Below are positions 19,790 to 27,741 of a DNA stretch of 64,000 nt, piece by piece. The notes under the pieces were generated by a model that did no database searches, was not told the origin of the DNA, and saw only the letters and a program-made list of their open reading frames with translations. The position numbers and the translations under genes were made by a program. Origin of the DNA: Acidobacteriota bacterium. GTDB lineage: Bacteria > Acidobacteriota > Vicinamibacteria > Vicinamibacterales > UBA2999. The stretch covers positions 1 through 64,000 of the forward strand of contig JAGNJW010000026.1 of NCBI GenBank assembly GCA_018000455.1. The letters run 5' to 3'. Every line of letters starts with the position of its first letter. The first letter of the stretch is position 1.

Positions 19790-20187
19790 CGCTCGCCCTG
19801 GGCCGCGTCTTCGACCACGATGACGCCGCGCATGAACGAGTGGCCGGCGCCGCACAGCTTCGAGCACTCGAAGGTGTAGCGTCCGGCCTTCTCGGGCGTG
19901 AACGACACGGTGGCGACCCCGCGGCTCCGCTTCGGGATCTCGATGTTCACGTCGGTGCCGATGATGCGGAAGCCGTGCGCCGTGTCGTCGCTCGTGAGGC
20001 GGATCGTGAGCGTCGTGCCGACGCGGGTCTTCACCTCCGAGGGCGTGAAGCTGAAGCGCTCGGCGGCGATGTCGACGGTCTCGGCTGCCGGGGCCGCCTG
20101 AGGTGGGCCGGCCGTCCAGAACCGCGCCGCCGACACCGACGCCGAGACTGCGGCCAGAGCACACACGAGGAGCAGGATGCGCATCAT
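19786..20187 (-). CDS. Exported cupredoxin with a CuA-type copper site
   Basis: The 133-residue protein has an N-terminal signal or anchor helix and one cupredoxin domain like that of cytochrome c oxidase subunit II. Possible CuA ligands are H71 (TAHGF), C108, C112, H116 and M119, the last four within CSKLCGAGHSFM. In genuine CuA sites the residue between the two cysteines that lends its backbone carbonyl is usually Glu; here it is K110. No oxidase subunit I gene is near, so it is a stand-alone electron carrier. It overlaps the porin gene (TGATG) upstream and the di-heme gene (ATGA) downstream, which argues for one periplasmic redox unit. Confidence 0.85.
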   Translation of the reverse strand: MMRILLLVCALAAVSASVSAARFWTAGPPQAAPAAETVDIAAERFSFTPSEVKTRVGTTLTIRLTSDDTAHGFRIIGTDVNIEIPKRSRGVATVSFTPEKAGRYTFECSKLCGAGHSFMRGVIVVEDAAQGER

Positions 20188-21368
20188 CAGAACCACCATC
20201 CGAGACCGATGTTGAAGGAACTGGGCGCGCGGACGATCGCGCTCCGGTTCCGTTGATGGACGTAATCGACCTTCAGGGCGATGTCCGGCTCGGGCCAGTA
20301 GGTGGCACCGACCGTCCACAGGTCACGATCGAACTCTTTCAGGGGCACGTAGCCGGCCGGCATCCGGAACTGCGTGTCGACGTTCTCGTAGCGCACGAAG
20401 GCGCCGACATCCCCGTAGCTGGCGCCCGAGATCACGCGGTAGCTCGCCTCGAGGTAGCCGCCGCCGAGGGCCCGGGCGACGTTGGGGTTCACGCCGCTCG
20501 TGCGGAACATCGCATCGTTCAGGTCGGCGGCGCCGGTGATGGCGACCTGGGCCAACTCGGCGCGCCCCTCGAAGCGGTTGCGGGAGTAGCGCACGTCAGC
20601 TTCGTAGACGCGCACCGGCACGTCGAAGCGCGGCCGGAACGCGAAGCCGGAGGCGCCGGCCCACACGCTGGCGCCCGCCGTGAGACCGCGCCGCCCGACG
20701 TACTCGACTCGGCCGGTAGCCGCGGCGCGGCCGAGGTTCGTTCGGGTGCCTCGCTGCCGACCGTTGCGTAGGCCCTCGTCGGCGCTGAACTCGGCCGCGT
20801 TCAGGGGGGCGGTGAGGTACGCTCGGTAGCGCCAGCCGCGTCCGACTTCTCCGTGCACGCCGGCGCCCACTTCGAACCAGGTGGTGGGCAGGATGACCGT
20901 CTCCACGAGCGGACGCTCGACGCCGTAGTAGACCGGTGGCTCGTGCCGTTCGTTGATGATGCCCACGGGCATCAGGAGCATCCCGGCGCGCACGTTGAAG
21001 CTGCGCGACAGCAGGAAGTCGATATACGCCTGTTCGAGCTCGAGCTCGCCGGCGCTCTCGAGCCCTGCGACGAAAGCATGCTCGAGTTCCAGTTCGCTGA
21101 CGAAGCGGATGCGGTCGGAGAATTGATGGGTGATGAGCAGCACGAAGCGGTGGAAGTCGAGCTCGCCGTCCCTGGCGCGCGTCTTGTTGTAGTGGAAGTC
21201 CATGTAGCCCGAGAGGCCCGTGGACGAGCTCGGCGGCGGCTGATTGGTGGCGTCTTGGGCCAGTGCCACCGACGTTGTGAGCAACGCGAGGGCGATGGCC
21301 ACTCCAAGCCTGAAACGTCTGAATTCAAAATAATTATTTTGAATTATCAAAACAACCGCATCAGACAC
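20187..21368 (-). CDS. Outer-membrane porin (phosphate-selective-porin-like beta-barrel)
   Basis: The product is a beta-barrel of ~390 residues with alternating aromatic strands, a signal peptide ending VALAQ, and a C-terminal FNIGLGWWF. Coordinates give the outermost ATG (21368), but the true start is doubtful. A TTGACA...TCTGAT promoter at 21360-21388 would start RNA near 21353, after this ATG. TTG 21350 keeps an arginine-rich n-region (EFRRFRLG) before the hydrophobic core and fits a leaderless start. GTG 21302 is a third option but lacks positive charges. The barrel probably lets the substrate of the downstream cupredoxin and di-heme enzyme cross the outer membrane. Confidence 0.82.
   Translation of the reverse strand: MSDAVVLIIQNNYFEFRRFRLGVAIALALLTTSVALAQDATNQPPPSSSTGLSGYMDFHYNKTRARDGELDFHRFVLLITHQFSDRIRFVSELELEHAFVAGLESAGELELEQAYIDFLLSRSFNVRAGMLLMPVGIINERHEPPVYYGVERPLVETVILPTTWFEVGAGVHGEVGRGWRYRAYLTAPLNAAEFSADEGLRNGRQRGTRTNLGRAAATGRVEYVGRRGLTAGASVWAGASGFAFRPRFDVPVRVYEADVRYSRNRFEGRAELAQVAITGAADLNDAMFRTSGVNPNVARALGGGYLEASYRVISGASYGDVGAFVRYENVDTQFRMPAGYVPLKEFDRDLWTVGATYWPEPDIALKVDYVHQRNRSAIVRAPSSFNIGLGWWF
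21322..21345. promoter_or_regulatory. 24-bp perfect palindrome, probable operator of the porin operon
   Basis: Half-site AATTCAAAATAA is followed directly by its exact reverse complement. It is strikingly AT-rich in a GC-rich region and lies just downstream of the predicted transcription start of the porin operon. A dimeric repressor bound there would block initiation or elongation. The regulator family is not identifiable from the site. Confidence 0.75.
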
Positions 21369-21388
21369 CGGGGCCGCATGGATGTCAA
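21360..21388 (-). promoter_or_regulatory. Sigma-70 promoter of the porin operon
   Basis: On the minus strand TTGACA (21388-21383) is followed after 17 bases by TCTGAT (21365-21360). RNA would start near 21353, just before the palindrome. Confidence 0.5.
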
Positions 21389-21500
21389 GCCATTGGGCCG
21401 CGAATCGGCCTTGCCCGTCGAAGCGCTCTATGCGAAAACAAAGCGAAAATAGCTGAATCTTTCGTCATTCGCCACATCTAGCGTATGACCTAATTTCGAG

Positions 21501-21516
21501 TCGCAAGATATTGTGG
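21501..21516 (+). promoter_or_regulatory. Candidate NrdR box upstream of nrdJ
   Basis: TCGCAAGATATTGTGG matches 11 of 12 core positions of the known NrdR consensus (CWATATATWGTG type). It lies 9 bases before the -35 element of nrdJ. A second, weaker copy (CAAACCGTTGTG, 21530-21541) overlaps the -35; the 26-bp offset is not the usual three helical turns. Confidence 0.55.
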
Positions 21517-21525
21517 TTACGGCGC

Positions 21526-21554
21526 TTGACAAACCGTTGTGGCACGCGCATATT
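21526..21554 (+). promoter_or_regulatory. Sigma-70 promoter of nrdJ
   Basis: TTGACA at 21526-21531, a 17-base spacer and CATATT at 21549-21554 make a near-consensus vegetative promoter, the best on this strand in the window. Confidence 0.65.
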
Positions 21555-21827
21555 TGCCAACGCGCGAGGCCGCTGACTCCCCCGGAACTTCCCAGGTTTC
21601 GGAACGATCAGACCGTCGAGCGACGCCTACGGGCGGTGGCGACTTGTGAGGAATTGGTTGCCGGACGTAGACGGTGTTCGAAGGGAAGGCGCAGCGCCAG
21701 GGTGTGCACGAGCAGGGACGTTCGCGAAATCGTACGACCACCAGTAACGAACACCAACGAGTTGAAGTGACCGACGAGACCCCCAGCGGGCTGGGGCAGT
21801 CTTGTCTCTGATTTGGGCGGAGGATGC

Positions 21828-24698
21828 ATGCAGGAAGGCGCAGGGCAGAAGCTGGCGGCCGGGGCCGTTTCACAGGACGCCGTAGGCGCGTACGGGGACG
21901 CCACTTCGAGCGCCACGGGTGGATCCGTGACGATTTCGGGGCTCGAGTTCCCACGCTACTTCTCGACCGTGGGTAGCGACCCGTTCGATGAGGTCGAATG
22001 GGAGCTCCGGGATGCCATCATCGGCAACGAACGCGGCACGGTCGTGTTCGAACAACGTGGCGTCGAGATGCCGAAGTCGTGGTCGCAGCAGGCCACCAAC
22101 ATCGTCGTCTCGAAGTACTTCCGTGGCCACGTCGGCTCCCCCGACCGCGAGGGCTCGGTCAAGCAGTTGATCGGCCGCGTCGTCGACACCATCACCGCCT
22201 GGGCCAAAAAGCAGGACTACTTCGCGACCGCCGAGGCGCTCTCGGCGTTCAGCGACGACCTCAAGCACCTGCTGGTGCACCAGAAGGCCGCCTTCAATAG
22301 CCCGGTGTGGTTCAACTGCGGCTTCGAGAAGGCGCCGCAGTGCTCGGCGTGCTTCATCAACTCGGTTGACGACACGATGGACTCCATCCTCGGCCTCGCC
22401 AAGACCGAGGGCATGCTGTTCAAGTTCGGCTCGGGCACCGGCAGCAACCTGTCGGCGATCCGCTCGTCGAAGGAGCTGCTCGCCGGCGGCGGCACCGCCT
22501 CCGGCCCGGTGTCGTTCATGAAGGGCTTCGACGCGTTTGCCGGCGTCATCAAGTCGGGCGGCAAGACGCGCCGCGCCGCCAAGATGGTGATCCTCAACGC
22601 CGAGCATCCCGACATCGTCGAGTTCATCAACTGCAAGGTCGAGGAAGAGAAGAAGGCCTGGGCGCTCATCGACTCCGGCTACGACGGCTCGTTCAACGGC
22701 GTGGCCTATTCGTCGGTGTTCTTCCAGAACTCGAACAACTCGGTGCGCGTGACCGACGAGTTCATGCGCGCCGTGCTCGACGACGGCGTGTGGCAGACCC
22801 GAGCGGTCACGAGCGGCGACGTCGTCGAAACCTACCGGGCCCGCGATCTCATGCGCCTGATTGCCGAGGGCACGTGGGTGTGCGGCGATCCCGGCATGCA
22901 GTTCGACACCACGGTGAACGAGTGGCACACGAGCCCCAACACCGCGCGCATCAACGCCAGCAACCCGTGCTCCGAGTACATGTTCCTGGACGATTCGGCC
23001 TGCAACCTGGCCTCGATCAACCTCATGAAGTTCGTGAAGGACGATGGCGAGTTCGACGTCGACGGCTTCAAGGCCGCCTGTCGCACGCTCATCACGGCCC
23101 AGGAAATCCTGGTCGACAACTCGAGTTATCCGACCAAGGCGATCGAGAAGAACAGCCACGCCTACCGGCCGCTCGGTCTCGGTTATGCCAACCTCGGTGC
23201 GCTGCTCATGTCGCGCGGCCTGCCCTACGACGGTGACACCGGCCGCGACTACGCCGGCGCCATCACCGCCGTGATGACCGGCGAGGCCTACGCGCAGTCG
23301 GCGCGGGTGGCTCGCGACCACGGCGGCCCGTTCGCCGGTTACGCGCACAACCGCGAGCCCTTCCTGCGCGTGATGCGCAAGCACCGCGACGCCATCAAGG
23401 ACATCAACCAGAAGAACGTGCCGGCCGACCTCTACGCCGGCGCCAAGCAGTCATGGGACGAGGCGGTCGAGCTCGGCGAAGACTTCGGCTACCGAAACGC
23501 CCAGGCCACCGTGCTCGCGCCCACCGGCACCATCGGCTTCATGATGGACTGCGACACGACCGGCGTCGAACCCGACATCGCGCTCGTGAAGTACAAGAAG
23601 CTGGTCGGCGGCGGGATGATGAAGATCGTCAACCAGACGGTGCCGATGGCGCTCAGGAAACTGGGCTACACGGCAGCGCAGGTGGCCGAGATCATCCAGT
23701 ACATCGACGAGCAGGAGACCATCGAGGGGGCGCCGCACCTGCTCGAGCGCGACCTGCCGGTGTTCGACTGCGCCTTCAAGGCGTCCAACGGCGAGCGCTC
23801 CATCCACTACATGGGCCACATCAAGATGATGGGCGCGACCCAGCCCTTCATCTCGGGCGCCATCAGCAAGACGGTGAACGTGCCGAAGGACGCCACCGTC
23901 GAAGAGATCGAGCAGGCCTACCTCGAAAGCTGGCGTCTCGGCGCCAAGGCCATCTCGATCTACCGCGACGGCAGCAAGCGCACGCAGCCGCTCAACACGT
24001 CGAAGGACGCCACTACCACCACGGCGGCGGTGACGACCGGTGTGTCGAAAGACGCCATCGACGCGGCAGTGGCGGCCGCCATGGCGGCGCGCACGCCGGT
24101 CCGCCGCAAGCTGCCGGATGAGCGACAGGCCATCACGCACAAGTTCGACATCGCCGGCCACGAGGGCTACATCACCGTGGGCCTCTTCGAAGACGGCATG
24201 CCGGGCGAGATCTTCCTGGTGATGGCCAAGGAAGGCTCGACTATTTCGGGCTTCGCGGATGCCTTCGCGCAGGCCATCAGCTACGCGCTGCAGTACGGCG
24301 TGCCGCTGCACTCGCTCATCGACAAGTTCAGCCACGTGCGCTTCGAGCCCTCGGGCATGACGCGCAATCCCGACGTGCGCTTCGCCAAGTCGATCGTCGA
24401 TTACATCTTCCGGTGGATGGCGTCGAAGTTCCTGTCGCCGGAGGCGCAGTTCGCCGCCGGCGTGAACAACCGCGACGAGGCCGTGGCGACGACGACGGTC
24501 ACCGAGACGGTAACCAAGTCGGTGTCGCTCGAAACCTCGGTGACGGTGCCGGCGCCGCCGCTCAAGTCGAAGTCGTCGTTCGCGGCGATTCAGAACCAGG
24601 AAGACGCGCCGCCGTGCAGTACCTGCGGCTCGATCATGGTGCGAAGCGGCGCCTGCTACAAGTGCAGCAACTGCGGCACGACGAGCGGCTGCGCCTAG
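21828..24698 (+). CDS. nrdJ: Vitamin B12-dependent (class II) ribonucleotide reductase
   Basis: The 956-residue enzyme reduces ribonucleotides to deoxyribonucleotides using adenosylcobalamin, independent of oxygen. Visible motifs are FNSPVWFNCG followed by QCSACFINS (redox cysteine, ~160-180) and the active-site loop NPCSEYMFLDDSACNLASINL beginning near 379. There is also a TSCPD domain (EGYITVGLFEDGMPGEIF... SHVRFEPSG) and a C-terminal zinc-ribbon-like tail with CSTC and CSNC. ATG 21828 follows a GGAGG ribosome site (21819-21823) with a short four-base spacer; an out-of-frame ATG at 21824 lies between. No intein interrupts the gene. A candidate NrdR box upstream suggests control by NrdR. Confidence 0.96.
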   Translation: MQEGAGQKLAAGAVSQDAVGAYGDATSSATGGSVTISGLEFPRYFSTVGSDPFDEVEWELRDAIIGNERGTVVFEQRGVEMPKSWSQQATNIVVSKYFRGHVGSPDREGSVKQLIGRVVDTITAWAKKQDYFATAEALSAFSDDLKHLLVHQKAAFNSPVWFNCGFEKAPQCSACFINSVDDTMDSILGLAKTEGMLFKFGSGTGSNLSAIRSSKELLAGGGTASGPVSFMKGFDAFAGVIKSGGKTRRAAKMVILNAEHPDIVEFINCKVEEEKKAWALIDSGYDGSFNGVAYSSVFFQNSNNSVRVTDEFMRAVLDDGVWQTRAVTSGDVVETYRARDLMRLIAEGTWVCGDPGMQFDTTVNEWHTSPNTARINASNPCSEYMFLDDSACNLASINLMKFVKDDGEFDVDGFKAACRTLITAQEILVDNSSYPTKAIEKNSHAYRPLGLGYANLGALLMSRGLPYDGDTGRDYAGAITAVMTGEAYAQSARVARDHGGPFAGYAHNREPFLRVMRKHRDAIKDINQKNVPADLYAGAKQSWDEAVELGEDFGYRNAQATVLAPTGTIGFMMDCDTTGVEPDIALVKYKKLVGGGMMKIVNQTVPMALRKLGYTAAQVAEIIQYIDEQETIEGAPHLLERDLPVFDCAFKASNGERSIHYMGHIKMMGATQPFISGAISKTVNVPKDATVEEIEQAYLESWRLGAKAISIYRDGSKRTQPLNTSKDATTTTAAVTTGVSKDAIDAAVAAAMAARTPVRRKLPDERQAITHKFDIAGHEGYITVGLFEDGMPGEIFLVMAKEGSTISGFADAFAQAISYALQYGVPLHSLIDKFSHVRFEPSGMTRNPDVRFAKSIVDYIFRWMASKFLSPEAQFAAGVNNRDEAVATTTVTETVTKSVSLETSVTVPAPPLKSKSSFAAIQNQEDAPPCSTCGSIMVRSGACYKCSNCGTTSGCA

Positions 24699-24778
24699 GG
24701 GGTCTGGCCCCAGCCCGAATCACCGGGGGCCTGACCCCGATGCCTCACGGCAGCATGAAGTGCCAGGGGCCTGGCACC
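24699..24778. repeat. Three REP-like GC-rich palindromic units
   Basis: Three related elements follow the nrdJ stop: GGGGTCTGGCCCC (24699-24711), GGGGGCCTGACCCC (24725-24738) and TGCCAGGGGCCTGGCACC (24761-24778). Each is a short imperfect palindrome of the GGGTCAGGCCCC / GGTGCCAGGCCCC kind found dispersed between genes in many high-GC bacteria. A direct repeat GACTCTCAC (24779-24787 and 24792-24800) follows. Confidence 0.55.
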
Positions 24779-24804
24779 GACTCTCACGACTGACTCTCAC
24801 AGCG

Positions 24805-24834
24805 CGGGCGGGGTGGAGCAATCCGTCCCGCCCG
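24805..24834 (+). terminator. Stem-loop terminator of nrdJ with a GNRA tetraloop
   Basis: CGGGCGGG (24805-24812) pairs perfectly with CCCGCCCG (24827-24834). Inside, two G-U pairs and GGA/TCC extend the stem to 13 pairs closed by a GCAA loop (24818-24821). It is followed by TTGTCGTTTC. The convergent amidase gene ends 58 bases further, so the element may serve both strands. Confidence 0.65.
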
Positions 24835-24892
24835 TTGTCGTTTCAGGCGGCCCTAGCGCGACCTGCGGGCTGGGAACGATACGCGGGACGCG

Positions 24893-27559
24893 TTACTGCT
24901 TGCGATCGCGATCATCGTCCTTGTCGTGCTTGTCGTCGTCACGCCCCTTTCCCCGGTCGCGCGGCAAGGCCGGCGCGGTGCGCTGGATCTGGTGTCCGTT
25001 ACCGGCCAGCGTCGCGTAGTGTTCGAACGCGTAGGCGAACGCGACCAGCCGCGCGTCGTCCCACGCCCGTCCCATGAGCTGGATGTTGACCGGCTGGCCG
25101 CGGTCGTTCATGCCGGCCGGCATCGCGATCGTCGGCACGCCGTTGCCGGCGCTCGGCGTGTCGCGCCGGCCGAACGCGGCCTTGCCGAAGCCGCCGCCGC
25201 CGTCGTTGAGGCTCGTGTCGCTCAGCAGGCCCGGGTAGACGACGGCGTCGACGACGGCGTCATCCATCCACTGCTTCACGCCCGCCGGCCGGATGATCTG
25301 GCGGTAGTCGCGCATCTGCTGGATCTCGTCCGCCGTCAGCCGCGGCAGCTCGGCCGCACAGGTGCTCGGATCGAAACGGGTGTAGATCACCTTCTGCTGC
25401 GAGCAGTCAACGTCCACCTCCGTGAAGATCGAGAAGCCCTGCTCGGCCAGCTCCGGATGGCTGTCGATGTACTGCCGCCAGCCTTCCGCGCGGACGCGCG
25501 CGGCCGCAATCGGCTGCGCCGGCGCCGGCGGGGCGTCAGGCGTCGGAGGCGTCGCCAATTGCCCCATCGGCACGATGGTAGCGCCCGCCTCTTCGAGGTG
25601 CCGAAGGGCGTTCCTCATCGCGTCAATCGTGCCGTTGGTGTCGAAGGGCGGCGTGGGCGAACCGAAGACGTCGGCCCAGGCGGCATCGACGAAGCCGATC
25701 CGCTTGCCCCGCAGGGCCTCGAGGTCCAGCACCGACCGCCAGTCGCCGGGCACTGCGCCGGGCGGCCTGGCGCCGGTGGCCGGGTCGTCGGGGTCGATGC
25801 CGGTGACGACGTTCAGGATGTCGGCGAGGTCGGACACCGTGCGCGTGAGGGCGCCGCCGAAGTCGACCATCCACACGAGCGGCTGGATGCCGGTGCCGCT
25901 CCCGAGGCCATCGGTGCCGCGCAGCGTCACGAGACTCTGGGCGCTGGCGGGCGCGTAGAGCGAGTCACCGGTCTGCGACCCCATGCCCGCCGCCGCGAAG
26001 CTGCCGGCGACGGCGCTTGCCGAGCCGCCGCTCGATGCCAGCGGCGACCGCGACGGGTTGAACACGCTCCACACCTGTCCCCAGGCGTCGTTCGACCAGT
26101 GGCCGAACGTGGCGTACTCTTCGAGCGCACCCTTGCCGATGATGACCGCGCCTGCCTCGCGTAGCCGCGCCACCTGGAAGGCGTCGTGGGCCGGCTGAAA
26201 CCCCTCGAACGTGAAGCTGCCATTGGTCGTGGCCATGTCGAAGGTGTCGTAGTTGTTCTTGATGATGATCGGGATGCCGAGCAGCGGACCAGACGCGCCG
26301 CTGCGGCGGGCTTTGTCGGCGGCTCTGGCCTGGGCCATGGCGTCGTTGGCCACGATCTCGTAGGCGTGGAATCCGAGCGGGCCGCGGTCGTAGTAGTCGA
26401 TCCGATCGAGATAGGCGCGCGTGATCCCCTGCGAGGTCACGATGCGCCGCTCCATATCGGCCTGTAGCTGGGCGATGGTCTTCTCGACGACGTCGTATTT
26501 GACCGCCGTGTGCTCCCCGTGTCGCCGGGGTACTCGCGGCTGGTCGACGGTCACGGTTCGTCGCCGATGGCAGGACGAGCGACGTAGTTCGGGGGCCGAC
26601 AGCGCCTCGAGATCGAAGTTCGCCACCGAGCAGATTTCGGCCGCCGAAAGGTCGTCGATGGGCGGAGACATCGCGAGGGCCGTCGCCGTGGCTTCGACGG
26701 CCGCGCGCTCGGCCGCCGAGGTCGCCTCGTCAACTCGCTGACCGAGCACCACGAAGTGCAGCAGCGACCGGCTGGTCCGCGGCGGCAGCGTGATGGTGTT
26801 CACGTAGGCCTGGAAGTTACGCTCGTGCCCCGAGTAGGCAAGCGGCGTTTCGAATGTGTCGTGCAGCCAGTTGCCCGCAAACGACATCGCGCCCTTGAAG
26901 GGGCGCGGCGTGCCGAGCACGGTGACCTGCGGACCGCCGACGAGCGTCGGCCCGGCGAGCGGAGTGGCGTACTCGACCCACGCATCCTCGGGCGTGACGA
27001 CGGTGTCGCCGCTCGAGGTGGCGACGATCTCGCTCGAGTTCGGGCCGGCCGTGCCCTGGCCCGACTGGCCGCCGAAGGCCACCCGGATGGTGATCGGACG
27101 TTTGGTGGTGTTGGTGAAGGTGTCCAGCCAACGGCCCCAGTTGGCGTCGGTGTTGACATAGACGGTGCGCGAGACCGTGACGCCCGCCATGTCGACCGAC
27201 TGCGTCGAATGGAAGCGGTTCACGCCGTCGAACTCGAGGCCGAAGCCCCGCATGAGCTCACCATTCAGATACGGCTCGCGAGGAGTCTCGACGAGCACCC
27301 GTATGCCGCCGAAGCCGTTGATCGACGTGCTGTAGGCGCCGGTCTGCCCGCCGGGCGCGATCTGTGTGGCGCGAATACTGCCGGTGTCGACGCGCGGCGA
27401 GCCGTCGTCCTGGATGCCCCAGTAGGTGCCGTTGCTGTCGATGACGTAATTGAACGCGAGCGGCGCGGTCTCGGAGAGGAGAGCAGCGGCCGTGAGCACG
27501 GCGAGGCAGGTGACGGTCCTCGTGCGTGCGATCCATCGGCCTCGTCGTGGTACCTGCAT
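24893..27559 (-). CDS. Secreted amidase fused to an N-terminal beta-rich domain
   Basis: The 888-residue protein has a signal peptide, a ~330-residue beta-rich domain of unknown family (FNYVIDSNGTYWGIQDDGSP...), and a complete amidase-signature domain. The Ser-cisSer-Lys triad can be placed: Lys in PIIIKNNYDT, cis-Ser in ASSGGSASA, and nucleophile Ser in QTGDSLYAPAS, where classical members read TGGSIRIPA. It therefore should hydrolyse an amide bond outside the cytoplasm. The C-terminus is an extremely charged Asp/Lys/Arg tail. ATG 27559 has an AGGAGG ribosome site seven bases upstream; the longer frame to 27589 lacks one. The fused layout is unusual, since most amidases are about 450-550 residues. 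Confidence 0.85.
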   Translation of the reverse strand: MQVPRRGRWIARTRTVTCLAVLTAAALLSETAPLAFNYVIDSNGTYWGIQDDGSPRVDTGSIRATQIAPGGQTGAYSTSINGFGGIRVLVETPREPYLNGELMRGFGLEFDGVNRFHSTQSVDMAGVTVSRTVYVNTDANWGRWLDTFTNTTKRPITIRVAFGGQSGQGTAGPNSSEIVATSSGDTVVTPEDAWVEYATPLAGPTLVGGPQVTVLGTPRPFKGAMSFAGNWLHDTFETPLAYSGHERNFQAYVNTITLPPRTSRSLLHFVVLGQRVDEATSAAERAAVEATATALAMSPPIDDLSAAEICSVANFDLEALSAPELRRSSCHRRRTVTVDQPRVPRRHGEHTAVKYDVVEKTIAQLQADMERRIVTSQGITRAYLDRIDYYDRGPLGFHAYEIVANDAMAQARAADKARRSGASGPLLGIPIIIKNNYDTFDMATTNGSFTFEGFQPAHDAFQVARLREAGAVIIGKGALEEYATFGHWSNDAWGQVWSVFNPSRSPLASSGGSASAVAGSFAAAGMGSQTGDSLYAPASAQSLVTLRGTDGLGSGTGIQPLVWMVDFGGALTRTVSDLADILNVVTGIDPDDPATGARPPGAVPGDWRSVLDLEALRGKRIGFVDAAWADVFGSPTPPFDTNGTIDAMRNALRHLEEAGATIVPMGQLATPPTPDAPPAPAQPIAAARVRAEGWRQYIDSHPELAEQGFSIFTEVDVDCSQQKVIYTRFDPSTCAAELPRLTADEIQQMRDYRQIIRPAGVKQWMDDAVVDAVVYPGLLSDTSLNDGGGGFGKAAFGRRDTPSAGNGVPTIAMPAGMNDRGQPVNIQLMGRAWDDARLVAFAYAFEHYATLAGNGHQIQRTAPALPRDRGKGRDDDKHDKDDDRDRKQ

Positions 27560-27727
27560 ATCGTCCTCCTGACGGGTTGACGGCGGCATTCCCGAGTGGG
27601 GCGTGACCTGCCGGACGACCCGAGCGGCAGTGGAATTCGCGCAGCGTGCGCCCCCTCGGTCAGCGTGTCAAGGGGACCTGCACGGTAATTGGCAGCGCAG
27701 CTGGCCGCCGGCGTGAGCTGTCTGTGT

Positions 27728-27733
27728 TACCGT
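27728..27733 (+). promoter_or_regulatory. TACCGT -10-like element before the amidohydrolase lipoprotein
   Basis: TACCGT ends eight bases before ATG 27742 and no ribosome site is present, consistent with a leaderless start. The rest of 27560-27741 shows no other clear element. Confidence 0.4.
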
Positions 27734-27741
27734 CGGCGCTC

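Larger units (their letters stand above)
21369..21827 (+). promoter_or_regulatory. Intergenic control region and structured leader of nrdJ
   Basis: This 459-base gap holds the divergent porin promoter, a candidate NrdR box (21501-21516) and the nrdJ promoter (21526-21554). After these comes a leader of about 265 bases. The leader contains a long-range pairing, GGTGTTCG (21673-21680) with CGAACACC (21748-21755), enclosing the small hairpin GGCGCAGCGCC (21689-21699). Close to the start codon CCCCAG and CTGGGG (21781-21796) form a stem flanked by GAGAC and GTCTC. No cobalamin-riboswitch B12 box was found. Confidence 0.5.

Noticed and set aside
21555..21827. Cobalamin riboswitch before the B12-dependent reductase
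   Set aside because: No B12-box consensus was found on the sense strand; the structure seen does not match the known class.
21828..24698. Intein in nrdJ
   Set aside because: The coding sequence is uninterrupted, the length is normal and no splicing motifs are visible.
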